Assembly (NCBI GenBank): GCA_002304785.1
Contig: DBMG01000042.1
Coordinates: 1 to 26,271 of the forward strand
DNA from: Candidatus Accumulibacter sp. UBA704
GTDB lineage: Bacteria; Pseudomonadota; Gammaproteobacteria; Burkholderiales; Rhodocyclaceae
Length of the DNA: 26,271 bases
Direction: 5' to 3'
Below are positions 16,361 to 24,939 of this stretch, one piece after another. A program made the translations under genes and the position numbers. The notes beneath the pieces were generated by a model. That model was given only the letters and a program-made list of their open reading frames with translations, had not been told where the DNA came from and searched no databases. Position 1 is the stretch's first letter, and the number at the start of each line of letters is the position of its first letter.

Positions 16361-17017
16361 TCAGCCGACCATGCCGCGCTCGCGAATGAAGGCGATGACC
16401 TCGTCGAGTCCCTGGCCGGTCTTCAGGTTGGTGAACACGAATGGTCGTGTCCCGCGCTGCACTTTCGCGTCGCGGGCCATCACTTCGAGCGATGCGCCGA
16501 CCATCGGCGCGAGATCGATCTTGTTGATCACCAGCAGGTCCGACTTGGTGATCCCCGGGCCGCCCTTGCGCGGGATTTTCTCTCCGGCGGCGACGTCGAT
16601 CACGTACAGCGTGAGGTCGGAAAGTTCGGGCGAGAAGGTTGCAGCGAGGTTGTCGCCGCCCGATTCGACGAGGATCAGCTGTACGTCCGGGAAAGCACGC
16701 TGCAGGCGGTCGATGGCTTCAAGGTTGATCGAGGCATCCTCGCGGATCGCGGTGTGCGGGCAGCCCCCGGTTTCGACGCCCATGATCCGTTCGGGCGGCA
16801 ATGCGGAGTGGGCGACGAGGAACTTGGCGTCCTCGGCCGTATAAATGTCGTTGGTGACGACGGCCATGTCGATCTGGTCACGCAGGGCCTTGCACAGCGC
16901 GAGCGTCAGGGCCGTCTTGCCAGAACCGACGGGGCCGCCGATACCGACCCGCAAAGGGGCGGTGCGTAAACTATCGACGCGGAGAGGGGAGGTGCGGGAG
17001 GGCGTGTTTGCGTTCAT
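16361..17017 (-). CDS. ureG: Urease accessory GTPase UreG
   Basis: A 218-residue SIMIBI-class GTPase that drives nickel insertion into urease together with UreD, UreF and UreE. P-loop GGPVGSGKT (residues 27-35); the metal-site motif Cys86-Pro-His88 in ETGGCPHTAIRED, which binds nickel at the dimer interface; ESGGDNLAATFSPEL; and the guanine-specificity motif NKIDLAP. The start at 17017 is chosen because the 13-residue upstream extension lies inside the end of ureF and carries no family similarity; the N-terminal 22 residues before the fold are variable. It begins 4 bp after the ureF stop, and the sensor kinase gene follows 6 bp after its own stop. Confidence 0.98.
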   Translation of the reverse strand: MNANTPSRTSPLRVDSLRTAPLRVGIGGPVGSGKTALTLALCKALRDQIDMAVVTNDIYTAEDAKFLVAHSALPPERIMGVETGGCPHTAIREDASINLEAIDRLQRAFPDVQLILVESGGDNLAATFSPELSDLTLYVIDVAAGEKIPRKGGPGITKSDLLVINKIDLAPMVGASLEVMARDAKVQRGTRPFVFTNLKTGQGLDEVIAFIRERGMVG

Positions 17018-17021
17018 AGGA

Positions 17022-17714
17022 TTACGATCTGAAAAGTCGTGAATATTGGGTCTCATGCCGCGCGCAGCAGAGCGCGAATGCGGGTGTCAGGTTGCTCCAG
17101 GCGTCTTCAGGGAGCGACAGGGCCGATTCGGCGATGCCCGGCGCGGCCTGGCCGAGTGTTGCCAGCAGGCGTTGTCCGGCGGCCTGACCGAGCGGCACCG
17201 CCTTGAGCGCAGCCATCACCTGGTTCTCCGCCCATGCCCACAAATAGCCGCAGACAGCGGTGTACGGATCGATCCGCCAAGCGGCGGCAAGCCCGGACCA
17301 GACAATCGGAAACGAGATTTCGGGCAAGCGCGCGAGATCGGCGCGCAGGGTTTCCAACCCCGGATCGCGCAGGTCGGCCAGCAGGCGGTTGAGCGAGAAG
17401 CCCATCTGCACGGTTTCGGCACGCAGTTCCGCAGATTCGCGGCTGGCCAGGAAGTCGGCATTGAGCCGGGCGATTTCGGTGGTGTTGGCATCTGACCAGT
17501 GCGTCATGGACAAGGCGACCAACGGCGCCTCAAAACGGCCGATACCGTGTTGCATGAGATCTTCGATCCACGCGCCGGCAGTAGCTTCGTCGCGGATGCG
17601 CCCGGATTCGACGGCCCACTCCAGCCCTTGCGAATAGGTATAGGCGCCGACCGGCAGCGCCGGGCTGACGAGTTGCATGAGGCGTACCAGCGCCAGCGCC
17701 GAAGAGTTGCTCAT
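17022..17714 (-). CDS. ureF: Urease accessory protein UreF
   Basis: A 230-residue all-helical protein. The start MSNSSALALVRLMQLVSPALPVGAYTYSQGLEWAVESG is the classic UreF N-terminus, and FRAETVQMGFSLNRLL-type and SFPIVWSGLAAAW stretches follow in order (here RAETVQMGFSLNRLL and ISFPIVWSGLAAAW). UreF bridges UreD and UreG in the activation complex and acts as a fidelity gate for nickel loading. Length is normal. Its ATG overlaps the ureE stop by 4 bp (ATGA), showing tight coupling. Confidence 0.97.
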   Translation of the reverse strand: MSNSSALALVRLMQLVSPALPVGAYTYSQGLEWAVESGRIRDEATAGAWIEDLMQHGIGRFEAPLVALSMTHWSDANTTEIARLNADFLASRESAELRAETVQMGFSLNRLLADLRDPGLETLRADLARLPEISFPIVWSGLAAAWRIDPYTAVCGYLWAWAENQVMAALKAVPLGQAAGQRLLATLGQAAPGIAESALSLPEDAWSNLTPAFALCCARHETQYSRLFRS

Positions 17715-18250
17715 GGCTTGAATTCGTGAATCCTCGGCAGCGAGCGGTGCGGGCCGTGGCCGGGATTGTGCAAACGGGCGTGCTCCTCATCGTGGTTGTG
17801 GTCATGGTGATGACCGCCGTGCGATCCATAGGCACCCGACTCTGGCTGGAACGGCGCTTTGACTTCGGCGACAGTGCAACCGATTCCCTTGACCATCTCG
17901 GCCAGTACGTGATCGGTCTGGAAGCGCAACGTGCCGCCGTTGGCTGTCGGCAGAATTTGCACCGGCACGTGGCGGTTGCCGAGGTGATAGGCGGCGCGGG
18001 CGAAGAGCAGCGGCGTGTCGGCGGTGGCTTCGATCAGCTTCTCCGGCGCGGCGAGGATTTCGACGACGGTTGAGCCGTCCTCGGCCAGCAGTCGGTCATT
18101 GCCGTGCAGGTGGTCGCCGCGTTCGAGGAATATGCCGGCTTCTTTACCGGAGGCGAGGGTGACCTTCAGGCGGCTGCGCTTGCGCTCGTCGTAGGCGAGG
18201 GCGACGGAGTCGGTGGGGGGGAGGGGGGTGCGTTGGGCGAGGATCAGCAT
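17711..18250 (-). CDS. ureE: Urease nickel metallochaperone UreE
   Basis: A 179-residue nickel chaperone. The N-terminal peptide-binding domain contains LAYDERKRSRLKVTLASGKEAG, then the nickel-binding domain with AAYHLGNRHVPVQI, whose histidine is the conserved interfacial ligand. The C-terminus (from about residue 141) is His-rich, with GGHHHDHNHDEEH and later HNPGHGPHRSLPRIHEF, so it should store or buffer several Ni ions. It begins 108 bp after ureC, a gap filled by a palindromic repeat, and overlaps ureF by 4 bp. Confidence 0.97.
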   Translation of the reverse strand: MLILAQRTPLPPTDSVALAYDERKRSRLKVTLASGKEAGIFLERGDHLHGNDRLLAEDGSTVVEILAAPEKLIEATADTPLLFARAAYHLGNRHVPVQILPTANGGTLRFQTDHVLAEMVKGIGCTVAEVKAPFQPESGAYGSHGGHHHDHNHDEEHARLHNPGHGPHRSLPRIHEFKP

Positions 18251-18275
18251 GATGATTGTCGGTCAGTATCGGCTC

Positions 18276-18344
18276 GTCACCCCGGCGAAAGCCGGGGTCC
18301 AGTTCGGCGGTTGATCTGGATTCCGGCTTTCGCCGGAATGACGG
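18276..18344. repeat. REP-like palindromic repeat, copy A (ureC-ureE gap)
   Basis: Two inverted arms: GTCACCCCGGCGAAAGCCGG... at 18276-18302 and its near complement CTGGATTCCGGCTTTCGCC... at 18316-18344, each itself containing a short hairpin (CCGGCGAAAGCCGG). The same design recurs at 22144-22215. No T tract follows, so it is not a standard terminator; it could slow 3' decay or reduce downstream expression. Confidence 0.8.
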
Positions 18345-18358
18345 ATTTCTTTCAAGGT

Positions 18359-20065
18359 CTAGAACAGGAAATACCGCTGCGTCAGCGGCAACGAAACCGC
18401 CGGTTCGCAGACCAGCAGCTCGCCGTCAGCGCGCACGACGTAGGTTTCGGGATCGACGTCGATCTTCGGTGTGGCACCGTTGTGCACCATGTCGGACTTC
18501 TTCACCGAGCGAGTACCGGAAACAGCGATCAACGGCTTCTGCAAACCAAGAGCAGCGACGGCCGGGTTCTCCAGCGCGGCTTGCGACACGAAGGTCACCG
18601 AGGTTTTCAGCGCCTTGCCGAAGCTGCCGAACATCGGCCGGTAATGCACCGGCTGCGGCGTCGGGATGGAGGCATTCGGGTCGCCCATCGCGGCGGCGGC
18701 GATCATGCCGCTCTTGAGAATCAAAGACGGTTTCGCGCCGAAGAACGCTGGCCGCCAGAGCACGAGGTCGGCGAGCTTGCCGACTTCGACCGAGCCGACG
18801 ACATGCGCGATACCGTGCGTCAGTGCCGGGTTGATCGTGTACTTTGCGATGTAGCGCTTCACCCGGAGATTGTCATTGCGCGCGTTGTCGCCCAGCAGCG
18901 TGCCACGCTGCACCTTCATCTTGTGCGCGGCCTGCCAGGTGCGGATGATCACCTCGCCGACGCGGCCCATCGCCTGCGAGTCCGAGCTCATCATCGAGAA
19001 AGCGCCGAGGTCGTGCAGGATGTCCTCCGCGGCGATCGTCTCGCGCCGGATGCGCGATTCGGCGAAGGCGATGTCCTCGGCAATCGACGGGTCGAGGTGG
19101 TGGCAGACCATCAGCATGTCGAGGTGCTCGTCGATGGTGTTCACCGTGTAGGGCATCGTCGGGTTGGTCGAACTCGGAAGCACGTTGGGCAGGCCGGCCG
19201 CGCGGATTATGTCGGGGGCATGGCCGCCGCCGGCGCCCTCGGTGTGGAAGGTGTGGATCGTGCGGCCCTTGAAGGCGCCGATGGTGGCTTCGACGAAACC
19301 CGATTCGTTGAGCGTGTCGGTGTGGATGGCGACCTGCACGTCCATCTCGTCCGCCACCGACAGGCAGCAGTCGATGGCTGCGGGCGTGGTGCCCCAGTCC
19401 TCGTGCAGCTTCAGGCCCATCGCTCCGGCGGCGACCTGCTCGCGCAAGGCGTCCGGCAGGCTGGCGTTGCCCTTGCCAAGGAAACCGAGATTCATCGGGA
19501 AGGCTTCGGCCGCCGAGAGCATCGAATGGAAATGCCACGGTCCCGGCGTGCACGTGGTGGCGAAGGTGCCGGTGGCCGGTCCTGTCCCGCCGCCGAGCAT
19601 GGTGGTGATGCCGGACATCAGGGCTTCCTCGATCTGCTGCGGGCAGATGAAGTGGATATGGCTGTCGATGCCGCCGGCGGTGACGATCATGCCTTCGCCG
19701 GCAATGATCTCGGTGCCCGGACCGATGACGATCGTGATGCCGGGCTGGATGTCCGGATTGCCCGCCTTGCCGATGCCGGCGATGCGTCCTTCCTTGATGC
19801 CGATGTCGGCCTTGATGATTCCGGTGACGGCGTCAATGATCAGCGCGTTGGTGATGACGGTGTCAACCGTGTCCTTCGAGATGCGCTGGCTCTGGCCCAT
19901 GCCGTCGCGGATGACCTTGCCGCCGCCGAACTTCACTTCCTCGCCGTAGATCGTGTAGTCCTTCTCGACCTCGACGAACAACTCGGTATCGGCGAGGCGC
20001 AGCCGGTCACCAACCGTCGGGCCGAACATTTCGGCGTAGGCCTGCCTTGAAATCTTTGTGCTCAT
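18359..20065 (-). CDS. ureC: Urease catalytic subunit alpha (UreC)
   Basis: A 568-residue amidohydrolase that, with UreA and UreB, hydrolyses urea to ammonia and carbamate. All active-site residues are present, each offset by +2 from Klebsiella numbering: His136 and His138 (DSHIHF), carbamylated Lys219 and His221 (GLKLHEDW), His248, His274, Asp362 (MSSDSQAMGRVGE). The mobile flap holds Cys321-His322-His323 in MVCHHLDPSIAEDIAFAESRIRR (cited in part). N-terminus MSTKISRQAYAEMFGPTVGD is typical. The ATG overlaps the ureB stop by 4 bp. Length and composition are normal and nothing suggests inactivation. Confidence 0.99.
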   Translation of the reverse strand: MSTKISRQAYAEMFGPTVGDRLRLADTELFVEVEKDYTIYGEEVKFGGGKVIRDGMGQSQRISKDTVDTVITNALIIDAVTGIIKADIGIKEGRIAGIGKAGNPDIQPGITIVIGPGTEIIAGEGMIVTAGGIDSHIHFICPQQIEEALMSGITTMLGGGTGPATGTFATTCTPGPWHFHSMLSAAEAFPMNLGFLGKGNASLPDALREQVAAGAMGLKLHEDWGTTPAAIDCCLSVADEMDVQVAIHTDTLNESGFVEATIGAFKGRTIHTFHTEGAGGGHAPDIIRAAGLPNVLPSSTNPTMPYTVNTIDEHLDMLMVCHHLDPSIAEDIAFAESRIRRETIAAEDILHDLGAFSMMSSDSQAMGRVGEVIIRTWQAAHKMKVQRGTLLGDNARNDNLRVKRYIAKYTINPALTHGIAHVVGSVEVGKLADLVLWRPAFFGAKPSLILKSGMIAAAAMGDPNASIPTPQPVHYRPMFGSFGKALKTSVTFVSQAALENPAVAALGLQKPLIAVSGTRSVKKSDMVHNGATPKIDVDPETYVVRADGELLVCEPAVSLPLTQRYFLF

Positions 20066-20367
20066 AACGCCCCCTGAATCAACCCGCGGAAGCCATAGAT
20101 CTGGCGATCTCCCGTGAGCGCGACCAATTGGATCGTCCGGTTCTGGCCCGGCTCGAAGCGCACGGCGGTGCCGGCCGCGATGTCGAGGCGGAAGCCTCTG
20201 GCCGCTTCGCGGTCGAACGACAGCGCCGCGTTGGTCTCATAAAAGTGGTAGTGCGAGCCGACCTGGATCGGGCGGTCGCCGGTGTTGGCAACGACCAGCG
20301 TCAGCGTCGGGCGGCCGGCGTTGAGTTCCAGTTCGCCGGGTTCGACGAGCATTTCTCCGGGGATCAT
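20062..20367 (-). CDS. ureB: Urease subunit beta (UreB)
   Basis: A 101-residue structural subunit. I start at the ATG at 20367 (MIPGEMLVEPGELELN), preceded by GAGGT; a GTG four codons upstream at 20379 would overlap the end of ureJ. Family hallmarks: NTGDRPIQVGSHYHFYETN, LSFDREAARGFRLDIAAGTAVRFEPGQ and the ending YGFRGLIQG. It packs between UreA and UreC in the trimer of trimers. The stop overlaps ureC by 4 bp. Confidence 0.98.
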   Translation of the reverse strand: MIPGEMLVEPGELELNAGRPTLTLVVANTGDRPIQVGSHYHFYETNAALSFDREAARGFRLDIAAGTAVRFEPGQNRTIQLVALTGDRQIYGFRGLIQGAL

Positions 20368-20375
20368 TGTCGACC

Positions 20376-20939
20376 TCACAGAACGGTGGAGAGAACCAGG
20401 CCGCCACCCACAACCGCGACGAGTTGGCCGAGGCGCAAGGTCAGGCGCGGACGGTTCTTCAGCACGAGATGGGCGAAGGCCATGCCGCAGGCGTGCAGCA
20501 GGGCGGAACCGAGGACGATGCCGGCCAGCACATTGCCGCCGGAAGAGAGTTCGCTGCCGTGGGCCATACCGTGGAAGATCGCAAACCCGCCGATGATCGC
20601 CAGGGCGGCGGGCAGCCCGAGGCGGAACGGCAGCGTCAGCATGACGCCGAGCGCCAGGACGGAAGCCGCGACCAGCAACTCCATACGCGGCACGAACAGC
20701 CCGTTCTGTCCAAGCACAGCGCCGGCCGCAAGCAGGCTGACGAAGGTCAGCGGCGCCAGCCAGATCTGTCGGCCGCGCAACACGCTCCAGGCACCAACAA
20801 GGAGCATGGCCAGCAGGTGATCCGCACCAAAGAAGGGATGGGCAAAGCCGTCGATGAAGCTGTGGTTGCCGTGGCCGGTGTGGGCGAAGGCAGCGAAGGG
20901 CAGGACGGCGAGAAGAAGGGCAGCGATGCGTTTGGTCAT
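20376..20939 (-). CDS. ureJ: HupE/UreJ family putative nickel permease
   Basis: A 187-residue membrane protein from the ATG at 20939, behind GAGGAA; the frame extends upstream into ureA without a ribosome site. The N-terminus is a signal-like hydrophobic segment ending FAAFA followed by HTGHG. The HupE signature HPFFGADHLLAMLLVG near residues 33-48 carries His and Asp residues thought to bind nickel, and a second motif GGFAIFHGMAHGSEL lies near 120-135. Six to seven membrane helices in total. Placement between ureA and ureB implies nickel supply for urease. Transport by this protein is inferred from the family. Confidence 0.93.
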   Translation of the reverse strand: MTKRIAALLLAVLPFAAFAHTGHGNHSFIDGFAHPFFGADHLLAMLLVGAWSVLRGRQIWLAPLTFVSLLAAGAVLGQNGLFVPRMELLVAASVLALGVMLTLPFRLGLPAALAIIGGFAIFHGMAHGSELSSGGNVLAGIVLGSALLHACGMAFAHLVLKNRPRLTLRLGQLVAVVGGGLVLSTVL

Positions 20940-20955
20940 GATGAATTCCTCGGAA

Positions 20956-21258
20956 TCAGACGATGGGGTGATGTACGGTGACAAGTTTGGTGCCGTCCGG
21001 AAACGTGGCTTCGACCTGTATTTCGGGAATCATCTCGGCGACGCCGTCCATCACGTCGGCGCGGGCCAGCACCTGGGTGCCTTCGCTCATCAGTTCGGCC
21101 ACGTTCTTGCCGTCGCGGGCGCCTTCCAGGATCGCGCAGGTGATCAGCGCCACCGCTTCCGGGTAATTGAGCTTGAGGCCGCGGGCCTTGCGCCGTTCGG
21201 CGAGCAGGCCCGCGGTGAAGATGAGCAGCTTGTCTTTCTCTCGTGGCGTCAGTTCCAT
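20956..21258 (-). CDS. ureA: Urease subunit gamma (UreA)
   Basis: A 100-residue structural subunit, full length. MELTPREKDKLLIFTAGLLAERR opens the protein, followed by LNYPEAVALITCAILEGARDG and the closing PDGTKLVTVHHPI. Ribosome site AAGGAAAA before the ATG. It begins 12 bp after ureD and ends 16 bp before ureJ. Confidence 0.99.
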   Translation of the reverse strand: MELTPREKDKLLIFTAGLLAERRKARGLKLNYPEAVALITCAILEGARDGKNVAELMSEGTQVLARADVMDGVAEMIPEIQVEATFPDGTKLVTVHHPIV

Positions 21259-21270
21259 GCGTTTTCCTTT

Positions 21271-22122
21271 TTACGTATTCCAGATCCGGGGCGTCAGGGC
21301 CGGGCGTCCCAGCAGCCGTGGCCGCAGGGTTTCCCAGAGTGCTGCAAACCAGTTTCGCGCCGCTTCGCTGCTGTGCCCGAGGTAGCGGCCCACCAGCAAT
21401 CCCGGCAAGGCGGTCATGGCGTGTTCGGCGTCATCCTGTGGTGCAATGGCCCGGCAAGCTTCCAACAGTGGCGCAATCTGGATCTCCGGAGGCAACGTAG
21501 CAAGGAGCGTGCCGCCGATACTCGCTCCGGCCCAGCCGGCGCGGCTGGCGAGCAGCGGGTCGTTGCCTTCGATGTGTCCGCGTTCCAGCCAGAGCGGCTG
21601 GCCGTTGCGTTCGATGCGGGTGCGCAGGCCGATGAACCCGTTGGCGAAGCGCTCGCCCGAAGCGCTGCGCCCCAGACAGAGGATTTCCCAGCCGAAATAA
21701 CGGCTGCCGGACGCCAGTTGTACGAGCGTTTCCATCCGGCTTCGGGCGCCGTCGAAGACGATGGTCTCCTGCGGCAGCCATTCGAGGATGGCGTCGGCGC
21801 CGACGGTGAAGTCGAGCGTCTGCGCGGCTTCTTCGCCTCCCGAGCGATACCACTTCCCGGCGCCGGGTGTGGTGATCTGGGCATGCGCTTCAGGGCCGAC
21901 GTTGACCGCAATGTGCAGGCGGTCGCCGCCGGCAATACCGGATGGCGGGTGGATCAGGATCGTCTGGCAGACGTCGCGGCCTTCCGGGTACAGCGCCTTC
22001 TGGACGCGCAAGGGACCGCGATGGCGGCGTTCGCTCAGGACCGTTCCGGAATCGAGGCGGGTGAAGCCGAGGGCGATCTCGGCTTCCCAATGAGAGGATG
22101 TGTGCATCGGGTCAGGATACAT
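21271..22122 (-). CDS. ureD: Urease accessory protein UreD
   Basis: A 283-residue accessory protein, also called UreH, that binds the apo-urease and passes nickel from UreG through an internal tunnel. Typical stretches: RRHRGPLRVQKALYPEG, LIHPPSGIAGGDRLHI, TPGAGKWYRS near residue 85, and LEWLPQETIVFDGA. Two in-frame ATGs (22122 and 22107) are possible, neither with a strong ribosome site; I give the longer. It is the first urease gene after the transporter genes, 119 bp downstream of urtE, with a palindromic repeat in between. Confidence 0.96.
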   Translation of the reverse strand: MYPDPMHTSSHWEAEIALGFTRLDSGTVLSERRHRGPLRVQKALYPEGRDVCQTILIHPPSGIAGGDRLHIAVNVGPEAHAQITTPGAGKWYRSGGEEAAQTLDFTVGADAILEWLPQETIVFDGARSRMETLVQLASGSRYFGWEILCLGRSASGERFANGFIGLRTRIERNGQPLWLERGHIEGNDPLLASRAGWAGASIGGTLLATLPPEIQIAPLLEACRAIAPQDDAEHAMTALPGLLVGRYLGHSSEAARNWFAALWETLRPRLLGRPALTPRIWNT

Positions 22123-22143
22123 TCAGTTGTGTTCGGAGGGCAT

Positions 22144-22215
22144 GTCATCCCGGCGCAGGCCGGGATCCAGAGATTTGACGAACGAACTGGATTCCGGCGT
22201 GCGCCGGAATGACGG
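22144..22215. repeat. REP-like palindromic repeat, copy B (urtE-ureD gap)
   Basis: Arms at 22144-22170 (GTCATCCCGGCGCAGGCCGG...) and 22187-22215 (CTGGATTCCGGCGTGCGCC...) are inverted and closely match copy A at 18276-18344, differing mainly in the central hairpin bases, with compensating differences that keep pairing. It lies in the only sizeable gap between the transporter and urease genes. Confidence 0.8.
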
Positions 22216-22241
22216 AGGACGGGGCGTTGTGTTCTCGGTTC

Positions 22242-23015
22242 TCACACCGCCAGCGCCTCGCGTACGCCGTCCTTGTCCATGTCGGCGCCGAGGCCGCGCA
22301 TGATGAACTCGCCGCGTTCCATCAGCAGGTAGTGATCGGCGAGGTCGCGGGCGAAGTCGTAGTACTGCTCCACGAGCAGGATGGCGACCTGGCCGGTATC
22401 GGCCACTTTGCGGATGGCGTTCTGCACTTCCTGGCGCTCCTCGATTGACCGGTTGGTCTCCGCCGTGACGTTGCGGCGGGCGACGGTACGGATGGCGTGG
22501 CCGATGTCCTTGATGATCGATGGCTGGATGCCCTCGGTCGGCTCGTCGAGGACGAGGAGCGCCGGCTCGGCCACCAGCACGCGGCCGATGGCGAGCTGCT
22601 GCTGCTGGCCGCCGGAGAGGTCGCCGCCGCGCCGGCGCAGCATGTCGCCGAGGACGGGGAAGAGCTCGAAGACCTCGTCGGGGATCTCGCGCTGGTCGCG
22701 CGGCAGCGCCGCGAAACCGGTCTGGAGGTTCTCCTCGACGGTCAGGAGGGGAAAGATCTCGCGGCCCTGCGGCACGAAGGCGATGCCGGCACGCGCCCGG
22801 TCGTAGGGCGCGCTGCGGCCGAGGTCCTTGCCCTCCCAGGTGATCGAACCGGAGGCGATCGGCTGTTGGCCGACGATGGCGCGCATCAGCGAGGTCTTGC
22901 CGACGCCGTTGCGGCCGAGAACGCAGGTGATCTTGCCGATCTCGGCCTTGGTCGAGACGCCGCGCAGGGCCTGCGCCGCGCCGTAGAAGAGATCGACGTT
23001 GTCGACGTTCAGCAT
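22242..23015 (-). CDS. urtE: Urea ABC transporter ATPase UrtE
   Basis: A 257-residue branched-chain-type (LivF-like) ABC ATPase. Walker A GRNGVGKT (34-41), Q-loop VPQGREIFP, signature LSGGQQQQLAIGR (133-145), Walker B LLVLDEPTEG (153-162), then the UrtE-typical IQPSIIKDIG and LLVEQYYDFARDLAD with the switch-region residues. Between these, residues about 180-205 form an extra segment (RNVTAETNRSIEERQEVQ) that standard UrtE lacks and that looks like part of a short duplication (HAIRTVA / NAIRKVA). The gene begins 3 bp after urtD. Confidence 0.95.
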   Translation of the reverse strand: MLNVDNVDLFYGAAQALRGVSTKAEIGKITCVLGRNGVGKTSLMRAIVGQQPIASGSITWEGKDLGRSAPYDRARAGIAFVPQGREIFPLLTVEENLQTGFAALPRDQREIPDEVFELFPVLGDMLRRRGGDLSGGQQQQLAIGRVLVAEPALLVLDEPTEGIQPSIIKDIGHAIRTVARRNVTAETNRSIEERQEVQNAIRKVADTGQVAILLVEQYYDFARDLADHYLLMERGEFIMRGLGADMDKDGVREALAV

Positions 23016-23018
23016 GGC

Positions 23019-23780
<762 letters not shown>

Positions 23781-23793
23781 GGCGTCGGTTCCT

Positions 23794-24939
23794 TCACTCG
23801 GCGGGCGCAGGGGCGGGCGCGGGGCCGGCCGGCGGGGTGGGCGTCGCCTTCCGCTTGGCGTTCCAGTCGGCGATGGTGCCGACGATGCCCTTGGGCAGGA
23901 ACAGCGTGACGAGGACGAAGAGGGCGCCGAGCGCGAAGAGCCAGAGCGAGGGCAGCACGGCGGTGAACCAGGTCTTGCCCCAGTTGACCGCGACGGCGCC
24001 GACGATCGGCCCGATCAGCGTGCCACGGCCGCCGACGGCGACCCAGATCACCGCTTCGATCGAGTTGGCGGGCGAGAATTCGCCCGGGTTGATGATGCCG
24101 ACCTGCGGCACGTAGAGCGCACCGGCGAGGCCCGCCAGCATCGCCGAGACGACGAAGACGAAGGTCTTGTAAGCGGCGACGCGGTAGCCGATGAAGCGGG
24201 TGCGGCTCTCGGCGTCGCGGATGGCGACCAGCACCAGCCCGAGCTTCGACTTGACGATCGCCGCCGACAGCCACAGCGCCAGCGCCACCGTCAGGCAGGA
24301 CAGCGCGAAGAGCACCGAGCGCGTGCCGTCGGCCTGGATGTTGAAGCCGAGGATGTCCTTGAAGTCGGTGAGGCCGTTGTTGCCGCCGAAGCCCATGTCG
24401 TTGCGGAAGAAGGCGAGGAGCAGGGCGTAGGTCATCGCCTGGGTGATGATCGACAGATAGACGCCGGTCACCCGCGAGCGGAAGGCGAGGCCGCCGAAGA
24501 CCAGCGCCAGCAGGCCCGGCACCAGCACCACCATCAGCAGGGCGAAGGGGAAATGGTCGAAGCCGGTCCAGTACCAGGGCAGCTCCTTCCAGTTCAGGAA
24601 CACCATGAAGTCGGGCAGGATCGGATTGCCGTAGACGCCGCGGGTGCCGATCTGGCGCATCAGATACATGCCCATGGCGTAGCCGCCGAGGGCGAAGAAG
24701 GCGCCGTGGCCGAGCGACAGGATCCCGCACCAGCCCCACACCAGGTCGAACGCCAGGGCGAGCGCCGCGTAGCAGGCGTATTTGCCGAAGAGCGTGACGA
24801 GATAGGTCGGCACGTGGAAGGGCGAACCCTCCGGCACGGCGAGGTTCAGCACGGGCACCAGCACGGCGATGGCGAGGATCGCCAGGAGCGCGAGCGAGAC
24901 GCGGCGGTCGAGGGCCTTCAGGAGAAAACTCGTGATCAT
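23794..24939 (-). CDS. urtC: Urea ABC transporter permease UrtC
   Basis: A 381-residue LivM-like permease from the ATG at 24939, which overlaps the urtB stop by 4 bp; the frame is open far upstream, but only inside urtB. About ten membrane segments; characteristic stretches include AFDLVWGWCGILSLGHGAFFALGGYAMGMYLM (cited in part), YLSIITQAMTYALLLAFFRND, GFGGNNGLTDF, and the ATPase-coupling loop AIRDAESRTRFIGYRVAAYK. The C-terminus ends in a Pro/Ala-rich tail (PTPPAGPAPAPAPAE) of no obvious function. Confidence 0.97.
   Translation of the reverse strand: MITSFLLKALDRRVSLALLAILAIAVLVPVLNLAVPEGSPFHVPTYLVTLFGKYACYAALALAFDLVWGWCGILSLGHGAFFALGGYAMGMYLMRQIGTRGVYGNPILPDFMVFLNWKELPWYWTGFDHFPFALLMVVLVPGLLALVFGGLAFRSRVTGVYLSIITQAMTYALLLAFFRNDMGFGGNNGLTDFKDILGFNIQADGTRSVLFALSCLTVALALWLSAAIVKSKLGLVLVAIRDAESRTRFIGYRVAAYKTFVFVVSAMLAGLAGALYVPQVGIINPGEFSPANSIEAVIWVAVGGRGTLIGPIVGAVAVNWGKTWFTAVLPSLWLFALGALFVLVTLFLPKGIVGTIADWNAKRKATPTPPAGPAPAPAPAE

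Noticed and set aside
18104..20050. Long plus-strand open frame (about 648 codons) opposite ureC/ureE
   Set aside because: Mirror artefact of GC-rich urease genes; no ribosome site and no recognisable domain.
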